Source: Isoptericola sp. AK164 (GTDB lineage Bacteria > Actinomycetota > Actinomycetes > Actinomycetales > Cellulomonadaceae). From it: a DNA stretch of 64,000 bases. Below, in pieces: positions 1-8,741 of the stretch. The stretch spans positions 1,364,001 through 1,428,000 of the forward strand of contig NZ_CP119106.1 of NCBI RefSeq assembly GCF_029643425.1, read 5' to 3'. Within the stretch, counting starts at the first letter, position 1. Every line of letters starts with the position of its first letter. The translations under genes and the position numbers were made by a program. Below the pieces are notes generated by a model. It did not search any database and was not told the DNA's origin. It worked only from the letters and a program-made list of their open reading frames with translations.

Positions 1-555
1 AAGCCGCAACGGGCCGCCATCCACCGCCACACGGTGGACCGGCACCTGGTCGAGACGGCGGCGCTGGCCACGGCGGTGCGCAAGCGGCAGATCGCCGACG
101 GCGTCCCCGCGCGCCTGCTGCCCGCGGACCTGCTGCTCGTCACCGCGATCCTGCACGACATCGGCAAGCGACGGCGCGCGACCAGCAGCGACCACTCCGT
201 CGAGGGCGCGGCGATCGCTCCGCCGATCGTGCGGCGCATGGGCTTCTCCGAGGAGTTCACCGCCGACGTCGAACGGCTGGTGCGCCACCACCTGACGCTG
301 TCCGGTCTCGCCACGCGCTCCGACCCCGAGGACCCGGCGACCGTGCGGGCGCTGCTCGAGGCGGTCGACCACCGGCCCGACCTGCTCGAGGTGCTGCGGG
401 CGCTCACCGAGTGCGACGCGACCTCCCTGGGACCCGCCGGCTGGACCGGCTGGCGGGGCAGCCTCGTCGACCAGCTCACCGACCTGGCGCGTGCCGCCCT
501 GGCCGAGGAGGGCGCCCCGGCCGACGGTCCGACCGACGGTGAACCCCGCCGGTAG
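1..555 (+). CDS. glnD: [Protein-PII] uridylyl/adenylyltransferase GlnD, C-terminal end (5' truncated by window edge)
   Basis: The reading frame is open from base 1. It contains the HD hydrolase region of Gln[12 protein letters not shown] near the start, then ILHDIGK and DHSVEGA. In the family the N-terminal nucleotidyltransferase modifies PII (GlnB/GlnK) and the HD domain removes the modification in response to nitrogen status. The stop (TAG, 553-555) comes about 40 residues after the HD helices, in a Pro/Asp/Gly-rich tail, so the two C-terminal ACT domains usual for GlnD are not there. ffh follows after 55 nt, the usual actinobacterial amtB-glnB-glnD-ffh order. The N-terminal catalytic domain lies outside the window, so activity cannot be judged. 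The family call is firm; the missing ACT domains are either a lineage trait or a truncation. Confidence 0.88.
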   Translation, partial: KPQRAAIHRHTVDRHLVETAALATAVRKRQIADGVPARLLPADLLLVTAILHDIGKRRRATSSDHSVEGAAIAPPIVRRMGFSEEFTADVERLVRHHLTLSGLATRSDPEDPATVRALLEAVDHRPDLLEVLRALTECDATSLGPAGWTGWRGSLVDQLTDLARAALAEEGAPADGPTDGEPRR

Positions 556-610
556 GAGGCCGGTAGGCTAGGGGACCGCACTTCATCCATCCCGTGAAGA
601 GGACCACCTG

Positions 611-2245
611 GTGTTCAACTCCCTGTCGGACCGTCTCGCTGCGACGTTCAAGAACCTGCGCGGCCGGGGACGGCTGTCCGAGGCGGACATCGACGCGACC
701 GTGCGGGAGATCCGGCGCGCGCTGCTCGATGCCGACGTCGCCGTCCCCGTCGTGCGGGAGTTCACGCGCGCCGTGCGCGAGCGTGCGCTCGGCGCCGAGG
801 TCTCGGCCGCGCTGAACCCTGCCCAGCAGGTCGTCAAGATCGTCAACGACGAGCTCGTTGAGATCCTCGGCGGGCAGACCCGCCCGCTGTCGCTGGCCAA
901 GAACCCGCCGACGGTCATCATGCTGGCCGGTCTGCAGGGCGCCGGGAAGACGACGCTGGCCGGCAAGCTGGCGCTGGCGCTCAAGGAGCAGGGGCACACC
1001 CCGCTGCTGGTCGCCGCCGACCTGCAGCGGCCCAACGCCGTGACCCAGCTCTCGGTGGTCGCCCAGCGGGCCGGGGTGCCGGTCTTCGCGCCGCACCCGG
1101 GCAACACCTCCGCCGAGGACACCGACGCCGTCATCGGCGACCCGGTCGGGGTCGCGCGCGACGGCGTCGGCGAGGCGCGCGCCAAGCAGCACGACGTGGT
1201 CATCGTCGACACCGCGGGCCGGCTGGGCATCGACCAGGTGCTCATGCAGCAGGCCGCGGACATCCGCACGGCGATCGACCCGGACGAGGTCCTGTTCGTC
1301 ATCGACGCGATGATCGGCCAGGACGCCGTCAGCACGGCCAGCGCGTTCGCCGAGGGTGTCGACTTCACCGGTGTCGTCCTGTCCAAGCTCGACGGCGACG
1401 CCCGCGGTGGCGCGGCGCTCTCCGTCGCGAAGGTCACGGGCCGTCCGATCATGTTCGCCTCGACCGGTGAGAAGCTCACCGACTTCGAGGTCTTCCACCC
1501 GGACCGCATGGCCTCGCGCATCCTCGACATGGGTGACGTGCTCACCCTCATCGAGCAGGCCGAGAAGGCGTTCGACGCCGAAGAGGCCGAGAAGATGGCC
1601 GCCAAGGTGGCCGGCGGCGAGGACTTCACGCTCAGCGACTTCCTGGTGCAGATGCAGCAGATGAAGAAGCTCGGGTCGATGAAGAAGATGCTCGGGATGA
1701 TGCCCGGCATGGCCCAGATGCGCGAGCAGATCGAGAACTTCGACGAGCGCGAGGTCGACCGTGTCCAGGCGCTGATCCAGTCGATGACGCCCGCCGAGCG
1801 GGACAACCCCAAGATCATCAACGGCTCGCGCCGGGCGCGCATCGCCCGCGGTGCGGGGCAGACGACGGCGGCGGTCAACGGCCTGCTGGACCGCTTCGCC
1901 CAGGCGCAGAAGATGATGCGCCAGATGTCCTCGGGCGGCGGTATGCCGGGCGGTGGCCCCGGTGGCATGCCGGGGATGCCCGGGATGCCGGGCATGCCGG
2001 GCGGCGGCAAGAAGTCCCGGGGCAAGCAGGCCCCCAAGAAGAAGGTCAAGGGCAAGTCCGGCAACCCCGCCAAGCGGGCGCAGCAGGAGCGCGAGGCCAT
2101 GCAGCGGGCGCTCGGCGGGGGCGGCAAGAAGCCGGCCGCGTCCGGGTCCGCGTTCGGCATCGGTGGCGACCAGTCCGAGGCCCAGGACGTGGAGAACCTC
2201 GAGCTGCCGTCGGACGTCAGCAAGCTCCTGGGTGGCGGACGCTGA
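611..2245 (+). CDS. ffh: Signal recognition particle GTPase Ffh
   Basis: The 544-residue SRP54-type protein binds 4.5S RNA and signal sequences at the ribosome and docks with FtsY for co-translational membrane targeting. Visible parts: N domain helices (1-90), P-loop GLQGAGKTT (about 107-115), the G3 region DTAGRLGID, and a Met-rich M domain (about 300-440) with MKKMLGMMPGM and the RNA-binding segment around SRRARIARGAG. The tail is longer than in E. coli Ffh: a Gly-Met-Pro-rich run (nt about 1936-2010), then a Lys-rich basic stretch. GTG start at 611 gives the conserved MFNSLSDRL N-terminus. Neither the 4.5S RNA gene nor ftsY is in the window. Confidence 0.97.
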   Translation: MFNSLSDRLAATFKNLRGRGRLSEADIDATVREIRRALLDADVAVPVVREFTRAVRERALGAEVSAALNPAQQVVKIVNDELVEILGGQTRPLSLAKNPPTVIMLAGLQGAGKTTLAGKLALALKEQGHTPLLVAADLQRPNAVTQLSVVAQRAGVPVFAPHPGNTSAEDTDAVIGDPVGVARDGVGEARAKQHDVVIVDTAGRLGIDQVLMQQAADIRTAIDPDEVLFVIDAMIGQDAVSTASAFAEGVDFTGVVLSKLDGDARGGAALSVAKVTGRPIMFASTGEKLTDFEVFHPDRMASRILDMGDVLTLIEQAEKAFDAEEAEKMAAKVAGGEDFTLSDFLVQMQQMKKLGSMKKMLGMMPGMAQMREQIENFDEREVDRVQALIQSMTPAERDNPKIINGSRRARIARGAGQTTAAVNGLLDRFAQAQKMMRQMSSGGGMPGGGPGGMPGMPGMPGMPGGGKKSRGKQAPKKKVKGKSGNPAKRAQQEREAMQRALGGGGKKPAASGSAFGIGGDQSEAQDVENLELPSDVSKLLGGGR

Positions 2246-2263
2246 CCGGAGTAGGCTGACGCC

Positions 2264-3376
2264 ATGTCCGTCCCGCACGTCCCGCTGCACGTCACCGGCC
2301 GGATCCTGCTCGACGGCGAGCGCGAGGTCGGCGAGATGTGGGTCCGCGACGGACGCCTCAGCCTGCTGCGCCCGACGCCGCAGGGCAGCTCCGCCACGGA
2401 GCTGGAGGGGTGGGTCGTCCCCGGCCTCGTCGACGTGCACTGCCACGTCGGGCTCGACGCCGGGGGAGCGACGGACCCCGCGACCGCCGCCAAGCAGGCG
2501 CTGGCCGACCGCGACTCCGGCGTGCTGCTGATCCGCGACGCCGGGTCCCCGCTGGACACCTCGTGGGTGGCCGACCGCGCCGACCTGCCCCGCCTGGTGC
2601 GGGCCGGTGCCCACCTGTCCCGGCCCAAGCGGTACCTGCGGCGCTACGGCCTCGAGCTCGACGACGTCGCCGACCTCCCGCGCGTCGTGCGCGAGCAGGC
2701 CCGCGCCGGTGACGGCTGGGTCAAGCTCGTCGGGGACTGGATCGACCGCGACCTGGGCGCCGACGGCGACCTGCGACCGCTGTGGCCGGCGGACGTGCTG
2801 ACCGAGGCCGTCGCCGCGGCGCACGCCGAGGCCGCCCGGGTGACGGTGCACGCCTTCTCCGCGGAGGTCGTGCCGGACCTGCTCGCCGCCGGAGTCGACG
2901 GCATCGAGCACGGCACCGGGCTGACGGCGGACCAGATCGTCGAGGTCGCGCACCGCGGCATCCCGGTCACGCCGACCCTGCTGCAGGTGAACCAGTTCGA
3001 GAACATCGCCGCCCGGGCCGACGGCAAGTACCCCGTCTACGCCGCCCGGATGCGGCGCATGCACGCCCGCCGCCACGAGCAGGTGCGCGCCCTGCACGAG
3101 GCGGGGGTCCCGCTGCTGGTCGGCACGGACGCGGGCGGGACCATCGACCACGGTCGGATCGCCGACGAGTGCGCCGAGCTCGTCGCGGCGGGGATCCCGG
3201 CGGCCGAGGTGGTGGCCATGGCCACGTGGCGCGCGCGGGCGTTCCTGGGCCAGGCCGGGATGGTCGAGGGGGCCAGCGCGGACTTCGTCGTCTACCCGGC
3301 CGACCCCCGGGAGGACATCGAGGTGCTGCGCCACCCGACGGCGATCGTGCTGCGGGGACGGGTCGTCGCGCCGTAG
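2264..3376 (+). CDS. Metal-dependent amidohydrolase (imidazolonepropionase-like)
   Basis: This 370-residue protein is of the amidohydrolase superfamily (TIM barrel, one or two metals). The first metal motif HCH is at residues 59-61 (VDVHCHVG). Later metal-ligand regions are VHAFSAE, GIEHGTGL and the Asp in LLVGTDAGG; Lys in GWVKLVGDW could be the bridging lysine. A C-terminal small beta domain (GASADFVVYPADP) completes the fold. The substrate cannot be told from sequence; members cleave cyclic amides, peptides or ureas. TAGGCT (2252-2257) ends 6 nt before the ATG with no Shine-Dalgarno, suggesting its own leaderless transcript. A family protein next to ffh is common in Micrococcales. Confidence 0.85.
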   Translation: MSVPHVPLHVTGRILLDGEREVGEMWVRDGRLSLLRPTPQGSSATELEGWVVPGLVDVHCHVGLDAGGATDPATAAKQALADRDSGVLLIRDAGSPLDTSWVADRADLPRLVRAGAHLSRPKRYLRRYGLELDDVADLPRVVREQARAGDGWVKLVGDWIDRDLGADGDLRPLWPADVLTEAVAAAHAEAARVTVHAFSAEVVPDLLAAGVDGIEHGTGLTADQIVEVAHRGIPVTPTLLQVNQFENIAARADGKYPVYAARMRRMHARRHEQVRALHEAGVPLLVGTDAGGTIDHGRIADECAELVAAGIPAAEVVAMATWRARAFLGQAGMVEGASADFVVYPADPREDIEVLRHPTAIVLRGRVVAP

Positions 3377-3413
3377 CCGCGCTGGTCGGGCCCGTCGTGT
3401 GACGCAGGTCCGG

Positions 3414-3443
3414 TTGGGTGCCGGGCCGCTCTTCTGGCACAAT
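3414..3443 (+). promoter_or_regulatory. Promoter of the rpsP operon
   Basis: A -35 TTGGGT (3414-3419), an 18-bp spacer and a -10 CACAAT (3438-3443) lie upstream of rpsP. The -10 context TGGCACAAT closely matches that of the rplS promoter (TGGCAGAAT, same spacer). A start near 3450 gives a leader of about 120 nt before the rpsP GTG. Inferred from sequence only. Confidence 0.6.
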
Positions 3444-3568
3444 GGCGGGGTACTCGGCGTGCCCAGGCCCCTCTCACCTGCGTGCGCCCGGTCCCGATCC
3501 GATCGTCCGCCGGCACCCCACCCGCGCGACGTCCCGGATCCCCCTCAAGCACAGGAGAGTCCACACCA

Positions 3569-3982
3569 GTGGCCGTCAAGATTCGTCTGAAGCGTTTCGG
3601 CAAGATTCGCAGCCCCTTCTACCGTGTCGTCGTCGCCGACTCGCGCACCAAGCGCGACGGTCGTGTGATCGAGGAGATCGGCAAGTACCACCCCACCGAG
3701 GAGCCCTCGTTCATCGAGATCGACTCCGAGCGGGCGCAGTACTGGCTCGGTGTCGGCGCCCAGCCGACCGAGCAGGTCGCCGCTCTGCTCCGCGTCACGG
3801 GCGACTGGCAGAAGTTCAAGGGTCTCCCGGGCGCCGAGGGCACCCTGAAGACCAAGCAGGCCGCCTCCGACTCCACCTCGGCCGTCGACGCGGTCAACGC
3901 CGAGGCGGAGAAGGCCAAGGCGAAGGCCTCCGCCGAGAAGGACGCCACGTCCTCCGACGACGAGGCCGAGGCCGAGGCCTGA
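3569..3982 (+). CDS. rpsP: 30S ribosomal protein S16
   Basis: This 137-residue protein starts [20 protein letters not shown], the highly conserved S16 N-terminus; S16 assists 30S assembly. GTG at 3569 is preceded by the purine run AGGAGAG at 3553-3559 and gives the canonical start; an upstream in-frame ATG at 3482 would add 29 non-conserved residues. The core ends near residue 90; the remaining Ala/Glu/Lys/Asp-rich tail is an actinobacterial extension and looks disordered. The stop overlaps the next gene by one base (TGATG), so translation of khpA is probably coupled. Confidence 0.98.
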   Translation: MAVKIRLKRFGKIRSPFYRVVVADSRTKRDGRVIEEIGKYHPTEEPSFIEIDSERAQYWLGVGAQPTEQVAALLRVTGDWQKFKGLPGAEGTLKTKQAASDSTSAVDAVNAEAEKAKAKASAEKDATSSDDEAEAEA

Positions 3983-4221
3983 TGCTGGCAGACGCCCTCG
4001 AGCACCTGGTGCGCGGCATCGTGGACAACCCGGACGACGTCCAGGTGTCCGCCCGCACGCAGCGCCGGGGCGATCTGCTCGAGGTCCGGGTGCACCCCGA
4101 CGACCTCGGCCGAGTGATCGGGCGGGGCGGCCGGACCGCCAAGGCGCTGCGCACCGTCGTCGGTGCGCTCGCCACCGACGGTCCGGTGCGGGTCGACGTC
4201 GTGGACGTCGACCGGCGCTGA
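3982..4221 (+). CDS. khpA: KH-domain RNA-binding protein KhpA
   Basis: This 79-residue protein is a single KH domain with the GxxG loop in GRVIGRGGRTAKALR (residues about 43-57). KhpA-type proteins bind RNA broadly and partner with KhpB/EloR in several Gram-positive bacteria. Position between rpsP and rimM is the standard place for this gene. Its ATG overlaps the rpsP stop. A strong hairpin terminator follows at 4249-4287, so rpsP-khpA is probably a transcription unit separate from, or only partly read into, rimM-trmD. Confidence 0.93.
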   Translation: MLADALEHLVRGIVDNPDDVQVSARTQRRGDLLEVRVHPDDLGRVIGRGGRTAKALRTVVGALATDGPVRVDVVDVDRR

Positions 4222-4248
4222 ACCACCCGGTACGGCACGGAGCAGTCT

Positions 4249-4287
4249 CGACGAGGCCCGGTCCCCCCGCGGGGCCGGGCCTCGTCG
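4249..4287 (+). terminator. Hairpin terminator after khpA
   Basis: A perfect 13-bp stem (4249-4261 with 4275-4287, sequence CGACGAGGCCCGG) closes a 13-nt loop and is followed by TGTT. GC-rich stems with short T runs are usual for actinobacterial terminators. Confidence 0.7.
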
Positions 4288-4325
4288 TGTTCACTGGGAA
4301 CGTCACGGCACGACGAGGAGACGAC

Positions 4326-4865
4326 ATGGAGCTGGTGGTGGCCCGCGTGGGCCGCGCGCACGGACTGCGGGGCGAGGTCGCGCTGGAGATGCGCACCGAC
4401 GTCCCCGAGGAGCGGTTCACCGTCGGGGCCGTCCTGGCGACCGAGCCGGCCACGGCGGGGCCGCTGACGGTGGAGAGCACCCGGGTGCACCAGGGGCGCT
4501 GGCTGGTCCGCTTCGCCGAGACCGCCGACCGCACGGCCGCCGAGGCCCTGCGCGGCACCGAGCTGCTCGTCGACGTCGGGAAGTCCGACGAGGAGGACGC
4601 CTGGTACCCGCACGAGCTGACGGGCCTGCGGGCCGAGCTCGTCGACGGCACCGTGGTCGGCGAGGTCGCCGGGCTCGAGCACCTGCCCGCGCACGACGCG
4701 CTCGTGGTGCGCGAGGACGGCGGGGCCCGCACGCTCGTCCCGTTCGTGCACGCCATCGTCCCGACCGTCGACGTGGCCGGCGGACGCGTCGTGCTGGACC
4801 CGCCCGGCGGTCTGCTCGCCCGCGACCAGGTCGCGGACGAGGCCGCCGGCGAGCCGGAGGCCTGA
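4326..4865 (+). CDS. rimM: Ribosome maturation factor RimM
   Basis: This 179-residue protein starts [18 protein letters not shown], the RimM N-terminal beta-barrel signature, and ends in a PRC-barrel region ([30 protein letters not shown]). RimM binds S19 and the 30S head during maturation of the 16S 3' domain. ATG 4326 was chosen because the conserved N-terminus begins there and GAGGAGACGAC precedes it; the in-frame start at 4287 would lie in the terminator region. trmD follows after one base. Confidence 0.96.
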   Translation: MELVVARVGRAHGLRGEVALEMRTDVPEERFTVGAVLATEPATAGPLTVESTRVHQGRWLVRFAETADRTAAEALRGTELLVDVGKSDEEDAWYPHELTGLRAELVDGTVVGEVAGLEHLPAHDALVVREDGGARTLVPFVHAIVPTVDVAGGRVVLDPPGGLLARDQVADEAAGEPEA

Positions 4866-4866
4866 C

Positions 4867-5655
4867 GTGCGCATCGACGTCGTCACGATCTTCCCGGAGT
4901 ACCTGGCGGCCCTCGACCTGTCGCTCGTGGGCAAGGCTCGCCGCGCGGGCCTGCTCGACCTGCGGGTCCACGACCTGCGCGACTGGACCGACGACCGCCA
5001 CCGCACCGTCGACGACACCCCGTTCGGCGGGGGCGCGGGGATGGTCATGCGGGCCGACGTGTGGGGTCGTGCGCTCGACGAGCTGCTGGCCGCGGACGGC
5101 CCGGCCCGGCTCGTGGTCCCCGCGCCGTCGGGCGAGGTCTTCACCCAGCGCCGCGCCGAGGCGCTGGCGACCGAGGAGCACCTGGTCGTGGCCTGCGGCC
5201 GCTACGAGGGCATCGACGCCCGGGTGGTCGAGCACTACCGCGACCGCGGTGTGGCCGTCGACGAGCTCTCGCTCGGCGACTACGTGCTCAACGGCGGGGA
5301 GGTGGCCGCGCTGGTCATGGTCGAGGCCGTGGGGCGGCTCCTGCCCGGCGTCGTCGGCAACCCGCACTCGCTCGTCGAGGAGTCGCACGGGGAGGCCGGG
5401 CTCCTCGAGTACCCGGTCTACACCAAGCCCCCGGTCTGGGAAGGTCGCGAGGTGCCCGAGGTGCTGCTCTCCGGGCACCACGCCCGCATCGAGCGCTGGC
5501 GGCGCGACGAGGCGCTGCGGCGCACCGCCCGGCGGCGTCCCGACATGATCGCGGCGCTGGGGGACGGGGACCTGGACGCCCGCGACCGCGAGGTCCTGGC
5601 CGAGTCGACCGAGGACCTGTCGGACGGTGGCGCGCCTCACGAGCCGCGCGGCTGA
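4867..5655 (+). CDS. trmD: tRNA (guanine-N1)-methyltransferase TrmD
   Basis: The 262-residue SPOUT methyltransferase makes m1G37 in tRNAs, preventing +1 frameshifting. Visible signatures: [14 protein letters not shown]-terminus, [13 protein letters not shown], the SAM-binding trefoil-knot region [11 protein letters not shown] and [18 protein letters not shown], and [21 protein letters not shown] at 4867 is one base after the rimM stop, so the pair is one operon. The C-terminus has an acidic extension after the conserved domain. Confidence 0.97.
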   Translation: MRIDVVTIFPEYLAALDLSLVGKARRAGLLDLRVHDLRDWTDDRHRTVDDTPFGGGAGMVMRADVWGRALDELLAADGPARLVVPAPSGEVFTQRRAEALATEEHLVVACGRYEGIDARVVEHYRDRGVAVDELSLGDYVLNGGEVAALVMVEAVGRLLPGVVGNPHSLVEESHGEAGLLEYPVYTKPPVWEGREVPEVLLSGHHARIERWRRDEALRRTARRRPDMIAALGDGDLDARDREVLAESTEDLSDGGAPHEPRG

Positions 5656-5681
5656 CCTCGCCGGACCCGGTGTGGCAGAAT
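5652..5681 (+). promoter_or_regulatory. Promoter of rplS
   Basis: CTGACC (5652-5657), an 18-bp spacer and CAGAAT (5676-5681) match the rpsP promoter in layout and in extended -10 (TGGCAnAAT). It overlaps the last codons of trmD. A start near 5688 gives a leader of about 135 nt. Confidence 0.6.
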
Positions 5682-5709
5682 AGGGCGCTGGTGTGTCGCA
5701 GCCCGAACT

Positions 5710-5808
5710 CTGCCACAGGGGAGACCATCGGGCCGAGAGCCGACGCACCCACCATGACGAGATCCGGTCCGCCCGTGCGGACCCAGAGCTTGCGCTGACC
5801 TGTGGCAG
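5710..5808 (+). ncRNA. Structured rplS leader (candidate L19 autoregulatory leader)
   Basis: CTGCCACAGG (5710-5719) pairs perfectly with CCTGTGGCAG (5799-5808), closing a 79-nt domain; inside is a 7-bp hairpin GGTCCGC/GCGGACC (5766-5783, loop CCGT). The closing helix ends just before the ribosome binding site GGGCGGGGAG (5808-5817) of rplS. L19 leaders are known in other phyla; equivalence of this one is inference. Confidence 0.4.
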
Positions 5809-5823
5809 GGCGGGGAGACAACC

Positions 5824-6180
5824 ATGAAGACGCTCGACTCCGTCGACGCAGCCACGCTGCGCTCCGACATCCCGGACTTCCGCGCCGGTGACACCGTCAA
5901 GGTCAACGTCAAGGTCATCGAGGGCAACCGCTCGCGCATCCAGGCGTTCCAGGGTGTCGTGATCGCGCGCCGCAACGCCGGTGTCGGCTCGACCTTCACC
6001 GTACGCAAGATCAGCTTCGGCGTCGGCGTGGAGCGCACCTTCCCGGTGCACGCCCCGACGGTCGAGTCCGTCGAGGTCGTCAGCCGCGGTGACGTGCGAC
6101 GCGCCAAGCTCTACTACCTGCGCGAGCTGCGCGGCAAGAAGGCCAAGATCCGCGAGAAGCGCGAGACCCCCAAGAAGTGA
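5824..6180 (+). CDS. rplS: 50S ribosomal protein L19
   Basis: This 118-residue protein contains the conserved L19 segment [20 protein letters not shown] and [12 protein letters not shown]19 sits at the 30S-50S interface. The C-terminus is Lys-rich ([11 protein letters not shown]) as usual. It has its own promoter (5652-5681) and is followed by a very strong hairpin (6212-6249), so it is probably monocistronic. Confidence 0.98.
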   Translation: MKTLDSVDAATLRSDIPDFRAGDTVKVNVKVIEGNRSRIQAFQGVVIARRNAGVGSTFTVRKISFGVGVERTFPVHAPTVESVEVVSRGDVRRAKLYYLRELRGKKAKIREKRETPKK

Positions 6181-6211
6181 TCGCCGGCGGCTCAGGCCGC
6201 CCCGGCGAGAC

Positions 6212-6249
6212 CGACGGGCGGTCCCTCCACGTGGAGGGACCGCCCGTCG
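6212..6249 (+). terminator. Perfect 38-bp palindromic terminator after rplS
   Basis: Two 19-base arms, 6212-6230 and 6231-6249, are exact reverse complements with no spacer (effective loop about 4 nt). The position 31 nt after the rplS stop fits a transcription terminator, although there is no T run. Confidence 0.75.
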
Positions 6250-6301
6250 TCGTCCCGGCGGGGGTTTCGCGCCTCGTGCGGGCGTCTGGCAAGGTGTGGT
6301 C

Positions 6302-7153
6302 GTGGCAGACTCCGATCCCATGACCTCCGCGCCGGACCGACCCGAGGACCAGGGCGACGCGACCGACGACGTCGTGGGACGGTCCGACGAGGCCGAGCGC
6401 TCCGTGCGTGCGGACGGCCCCCCGGCGCACGCCGCCGCCGTCGCCGAGGACTCGCGCAGCCGGGGCCTCGGGCTGCTGCGCGAGACGGCGATCATCGTCG
6501 TCTCCGCGCTGGTGCTGTCGTGGCTGATCAAGACCTTCCTCGTCCAGGCCTTCTACATCCCCAGCTCCTCGATGGAGGACACCCTCCAGATCGGGGACCG
6601 CGTGATGGTGTCCCGCCTGGTCCCGGACGCGCTGGACGTGAACCGCGGCGACGTCGTCGTCTTCCAGGACCCGGGCGGGTGGCTGCCGCCCTACGAGGAG
6701 CCGGACCGCGGACCGGTCGGCAACGCCCTGCGCGGGGCCGCGACCTTCGTCGGGCTGCTCCCGCAGGACGCCGGCGACCACCTCATCAAGCGGGTCGTGG
6801 GCACGCCGGGCGACACCGTGGCCTGCTGCGACGACGACGGCCGGGTCACGGTCAACGGCGAGCCGGTCGACGAGAGCGAGTACCTGGCCGACGGCGCCGT
6901 GCCGAGCCAGACGACCTTCGAGCACGAGGTCCCCGAGGGCATGCTGTTCGTCATGGGGGACAACCGGCAGAACTCCCAGGACTCCCGCTACAACACCGGC
7001 AAGCCGGGCGGGGGGTTCGTCCCGCTCGACAACGTCGTGGGCAACGCGTTCGTCATCATGTGGCCGTTCGAGGACGCCCGGCTGCTGCGCAACCCGGCCG
7101 ACGTCTTCGCCGACGTCCCCGCGGCCGACGGGGCCGAGGAGCCGGCGCCATGA
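6302..7153 (+). CDS. lepB: Type I signal peptidase
   Basis: This 283-residue membrane protease removes signal peptides from exported proteins. A disordered acidic N-terminus (about 58 residues) is followed by one membrane segment ([19 protein letters not shown], about 61-79) and the catalytic Ser90 in [12 protein letters not shown]. The general base is Lys163 in [12 protein letters not shown]. The box [12 protein letters not shown] is also present. GTG 6302 is my start choice; ATG 6320 is an alternative that does not change the folded part. The stop overlaps the rnhB start (ATGA). Confidence 0.94.
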   Translation: MADSDPMTSAPDRPEDQGDATDDVVGRSDEAERSVRADGPPAHAAAVAEDSRSRGLGLLRETAIIVVSALVLSWLIKTFLVQAFYIPSSSMEDTLQIGDRVMVSRLVPDALDVNRGDVVVFQDPGGWLPPYEEPDRGPVGNALRGAATFVGLLPQDAGDHLIKRVVGTPGDTVACCDDDGRVTVNGEPVDESEYLADGAVPSQTTFEHEVPEGMLFVMGDNRQNSQDSRYNTGKPGGGFVPLDNVVGNAFVIMWPFEDARLLRNPADVFADVPAADGAEEPAP

Positions 7154-7962
7154 CGACCCGGAACGGACGCCGGAGCCCGACCCTGCGGGCCGAGAGGTCC
7201 CTGCTGTCCGACGGCGCACGCCTGGTCGGGGGGATGGACGAGGTCGGCCGTGGCGCCCTGGCGGGCCCGGTCAGCGTCGGCCTCGTCGTGGTCGACGCCG
7301 GCACCCGGACCGCGCCGCGCGGGCTGACCGACTCCAAGCTGCTGGCCCCGAAGGTCCGCGAGGCGATGGTCGACCCGCTGCGGCGGTGGGCCGTGGCCTG
7401 GGCCGTGGGGCACGCCGGCCCCGCCGAGATCGACGCGCACGGCATCGTCGCGGCGCTGCGGTTGGCGGGACGCCGGGCGCTGGCGCAGATCCGGCGCACC
7501 CACGGCGACGTCGACGTCGTGCTCCTGGACGGGTCGCACGACTGGCTCAGCCGGCCCGGGGCGGACCTCTTCGAGGCGGCCGACCTCGATCCGGGCGGGG
7601 CGCTCGACGCCCCCGAGCCCGGGGTGCGCACGATGGTCAAGGCCGACCTGCAGTGCTCGTCGGTCGCCGCGGCCAGCGTGCTGGCCAAGGTGGAGCGCGA
7701 CGGTCTGCTCAGCCGGCTGGCCGCCCAGTACCCGCACTACGCCTGGGAGCAGAACAAGGGCTACTCGGCCCCGGCCCACCTGGACGGCCTGCGCCGCCTC
7801 GGCCCGACGCCGCAGCACCGGCGGTCCTGGAACCTGCGGGTGCTCGACGACACCCCGGCCGCGCCGGAGACCTCCGCGACGGCGGGCGAGCCGGCGGACG
7901 TGGTCACCCTCGAGGCCGCCGCGGCGCCCGAGGAGGCAGCCTCGCGCTACCGGGTGGGATGA
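7150..7962 (+). CDS. rnhB: Ribonuclease HII
   Basis: The 270-residue enzyme cleaves RNA in RNA-DNA hybrids and removes misincorporated ribonucleotides. The type II motif [12 protein letters not shown] near residue 30 supplies two acidic metal ligands. [19 protein letters not shown] and the later [19 protein letters not shown] with Asp are also family features. The last 35 residues are an Ala/Glu-rich tail. The ATG overlaps the lepB stop, so the two are co-translated. Confidence 0.95.
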   Translation: MTTRNGRRSPTLRAERSLLSDGARLVGGMDEVGRGALAGPVSVGLVVVDAGTRTAPRGLTDSKLLAPKVREAMVDPLRRWAVAWAVGHAGPAEIDAHGIVAALRLAGRRALAQIRRTHGDVDVVLLDGSHDWLSRPGADLFEAADLDPGGALDAPEPGVRTMVKADLQCSSVAAASVLAKVERDGLLSRLAAQYPHYAWEQNKGYSAPAHLDGLRRLGPTPQHRRSWNLRVLDDTPAAPETSATAGEPADVVTLEAAAAPEEAASRYRVG

Positions 7963-7969
7963 TGACCCG

Positions 7970-8269
7970 GTGAGCGCTGAGGACCTCGAGAACTACGAGA
8001 ACGACGCCGAGCTGGCCCTCTACCGCGAGTACCGGGACGTCGTGGGCCTGTTCTCGTACGTCGTGGAGACCGAACGCCGGTTCTACCTCGCCAACCAGGT
8101 CGACCTGCAGGTCCGGTCCGCCGCGGGCGAGGTGTACTTCGAGCTGCGGCTGACCGACGCGTGGGTGTGGGACGTGTACCGCTCCGCACGCTTCGTCAAG
8201 GCCGTGCGGGTGGTGACGTTCAAGGACGTCAACGTCGAGGAGCTCGCCAAGGCCGAGATCGCCCTGTAG
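7970..8269 (+). CDS. DUF2469 family protein
   Basis: This 99-residue acidic protein (MSAEDLENYENDAELALYRE) is nearly invariant across actinobacteria and is always found between rnhB and yraN; its function is unknown to me. It has no signal peptide or membrane segment. GATGAT (7958-7963) ends 6 nt before the GTG start, a leaderless-type arrangement. The strong conservation suggests a housekeeping role. Confidence 0.93.
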   Translation: MSAEDLENYENDAELALYREYRDVVGLFSYVVETERRFYLANQVDLQVRSAAGEVYFELRLTDAWVWDVYRSARFVKAVRVVTFKDVNVEELAKAEIAL

Positions 8270-8384
8270 CGGCGCCGCACGGCCGTCCACAGCCCGCCCC
8301 TCGGCGCGGTTCGTCCACAGCCCGGCCCGCCCGGGCCGCGCGCCGCACCCCCGCCGCGGCAGCCTCGGTCGCGGAGGTGGTTCC
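8270..8384. promoter_or_regulatory. Gap before yraN with two GTCCACAG repeats
   Basis: GTCCACAGCCCG occurs at 8285-8296 and 8313-8324 in the 115-bp gap. The second is in the context TTCGTCCACA, one mismatch from the actinobacterial DnaA box TTGTCCACA. No gene is seen. Confidence 0.35.
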
Positions 8385-8741
8385 GTGCGAGCCAAGGATG
8401 CCGTCGGACGGCACGGCGAACGGGTGGCGGCGCGCTACCTGACCGAACGCGGGTACGAGGTCCTGGACCGCAACTGGCGGGGGACCGGCGGTGAGCTGGA
8501 CCTGGTCCTCGGCGACCGGGGCCGCGTGGTCGCCGTCGAGGTCAAGACGCGACGCGGCACCGGCTACGGCCACCCGGCCGAGGCGGTCACCCGGGCCAAG
8601 CTGCGCCGGGTGCGGCGGCTGACCGCCGAGTGGCTGCGCACCCACCCGGGCCCGTGGCGCGAGATACGGGTCGACGTGGTGGCGGTGCTGCTGCCCCGCT
8701 CCGGGGCCGCCCAGGTCGAGCACCTGCGGGGAGTCCTCTGA
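8385..8741 (+). CDS. YraN/UPF0102 family nuclease-fold protein
   Basis: This 118-residue protein carries the restriction-endonuclease-like motifs of the YraN family: GRHGERVAARYL, a Glu/Asp pair in GGELDLVLGD, and VVAVEVKTRRG (E-x-K type catalytic signature). Its cellular role is not settled. GTG at 8385 matches the usual N-terminus. The stop overlaps the comM ATG (TGATG), placing it in the comM-dprA operon that handles DNA. Confidence 0.9.
   Translation: MRAKDAVGRHGERVAARYLTERGYEVLDRNWRGTGGELDLVLGDRGRVVAVEVKTRRGTGYGHPAEAVTRAKLRRVRRLTAEWLRTHPGPWREIRVDVVAVLLPRSGAAQVEHLRGVL

Noticed and set aside
476-3442. 988-codon open frame on the minus strand across ffh and the amidohydrolase
   Set aside because: Stop-poor antisense shadow in high-GC DNA; the plus-strand genes are clearly conserved and the frame has no recognisable domain.
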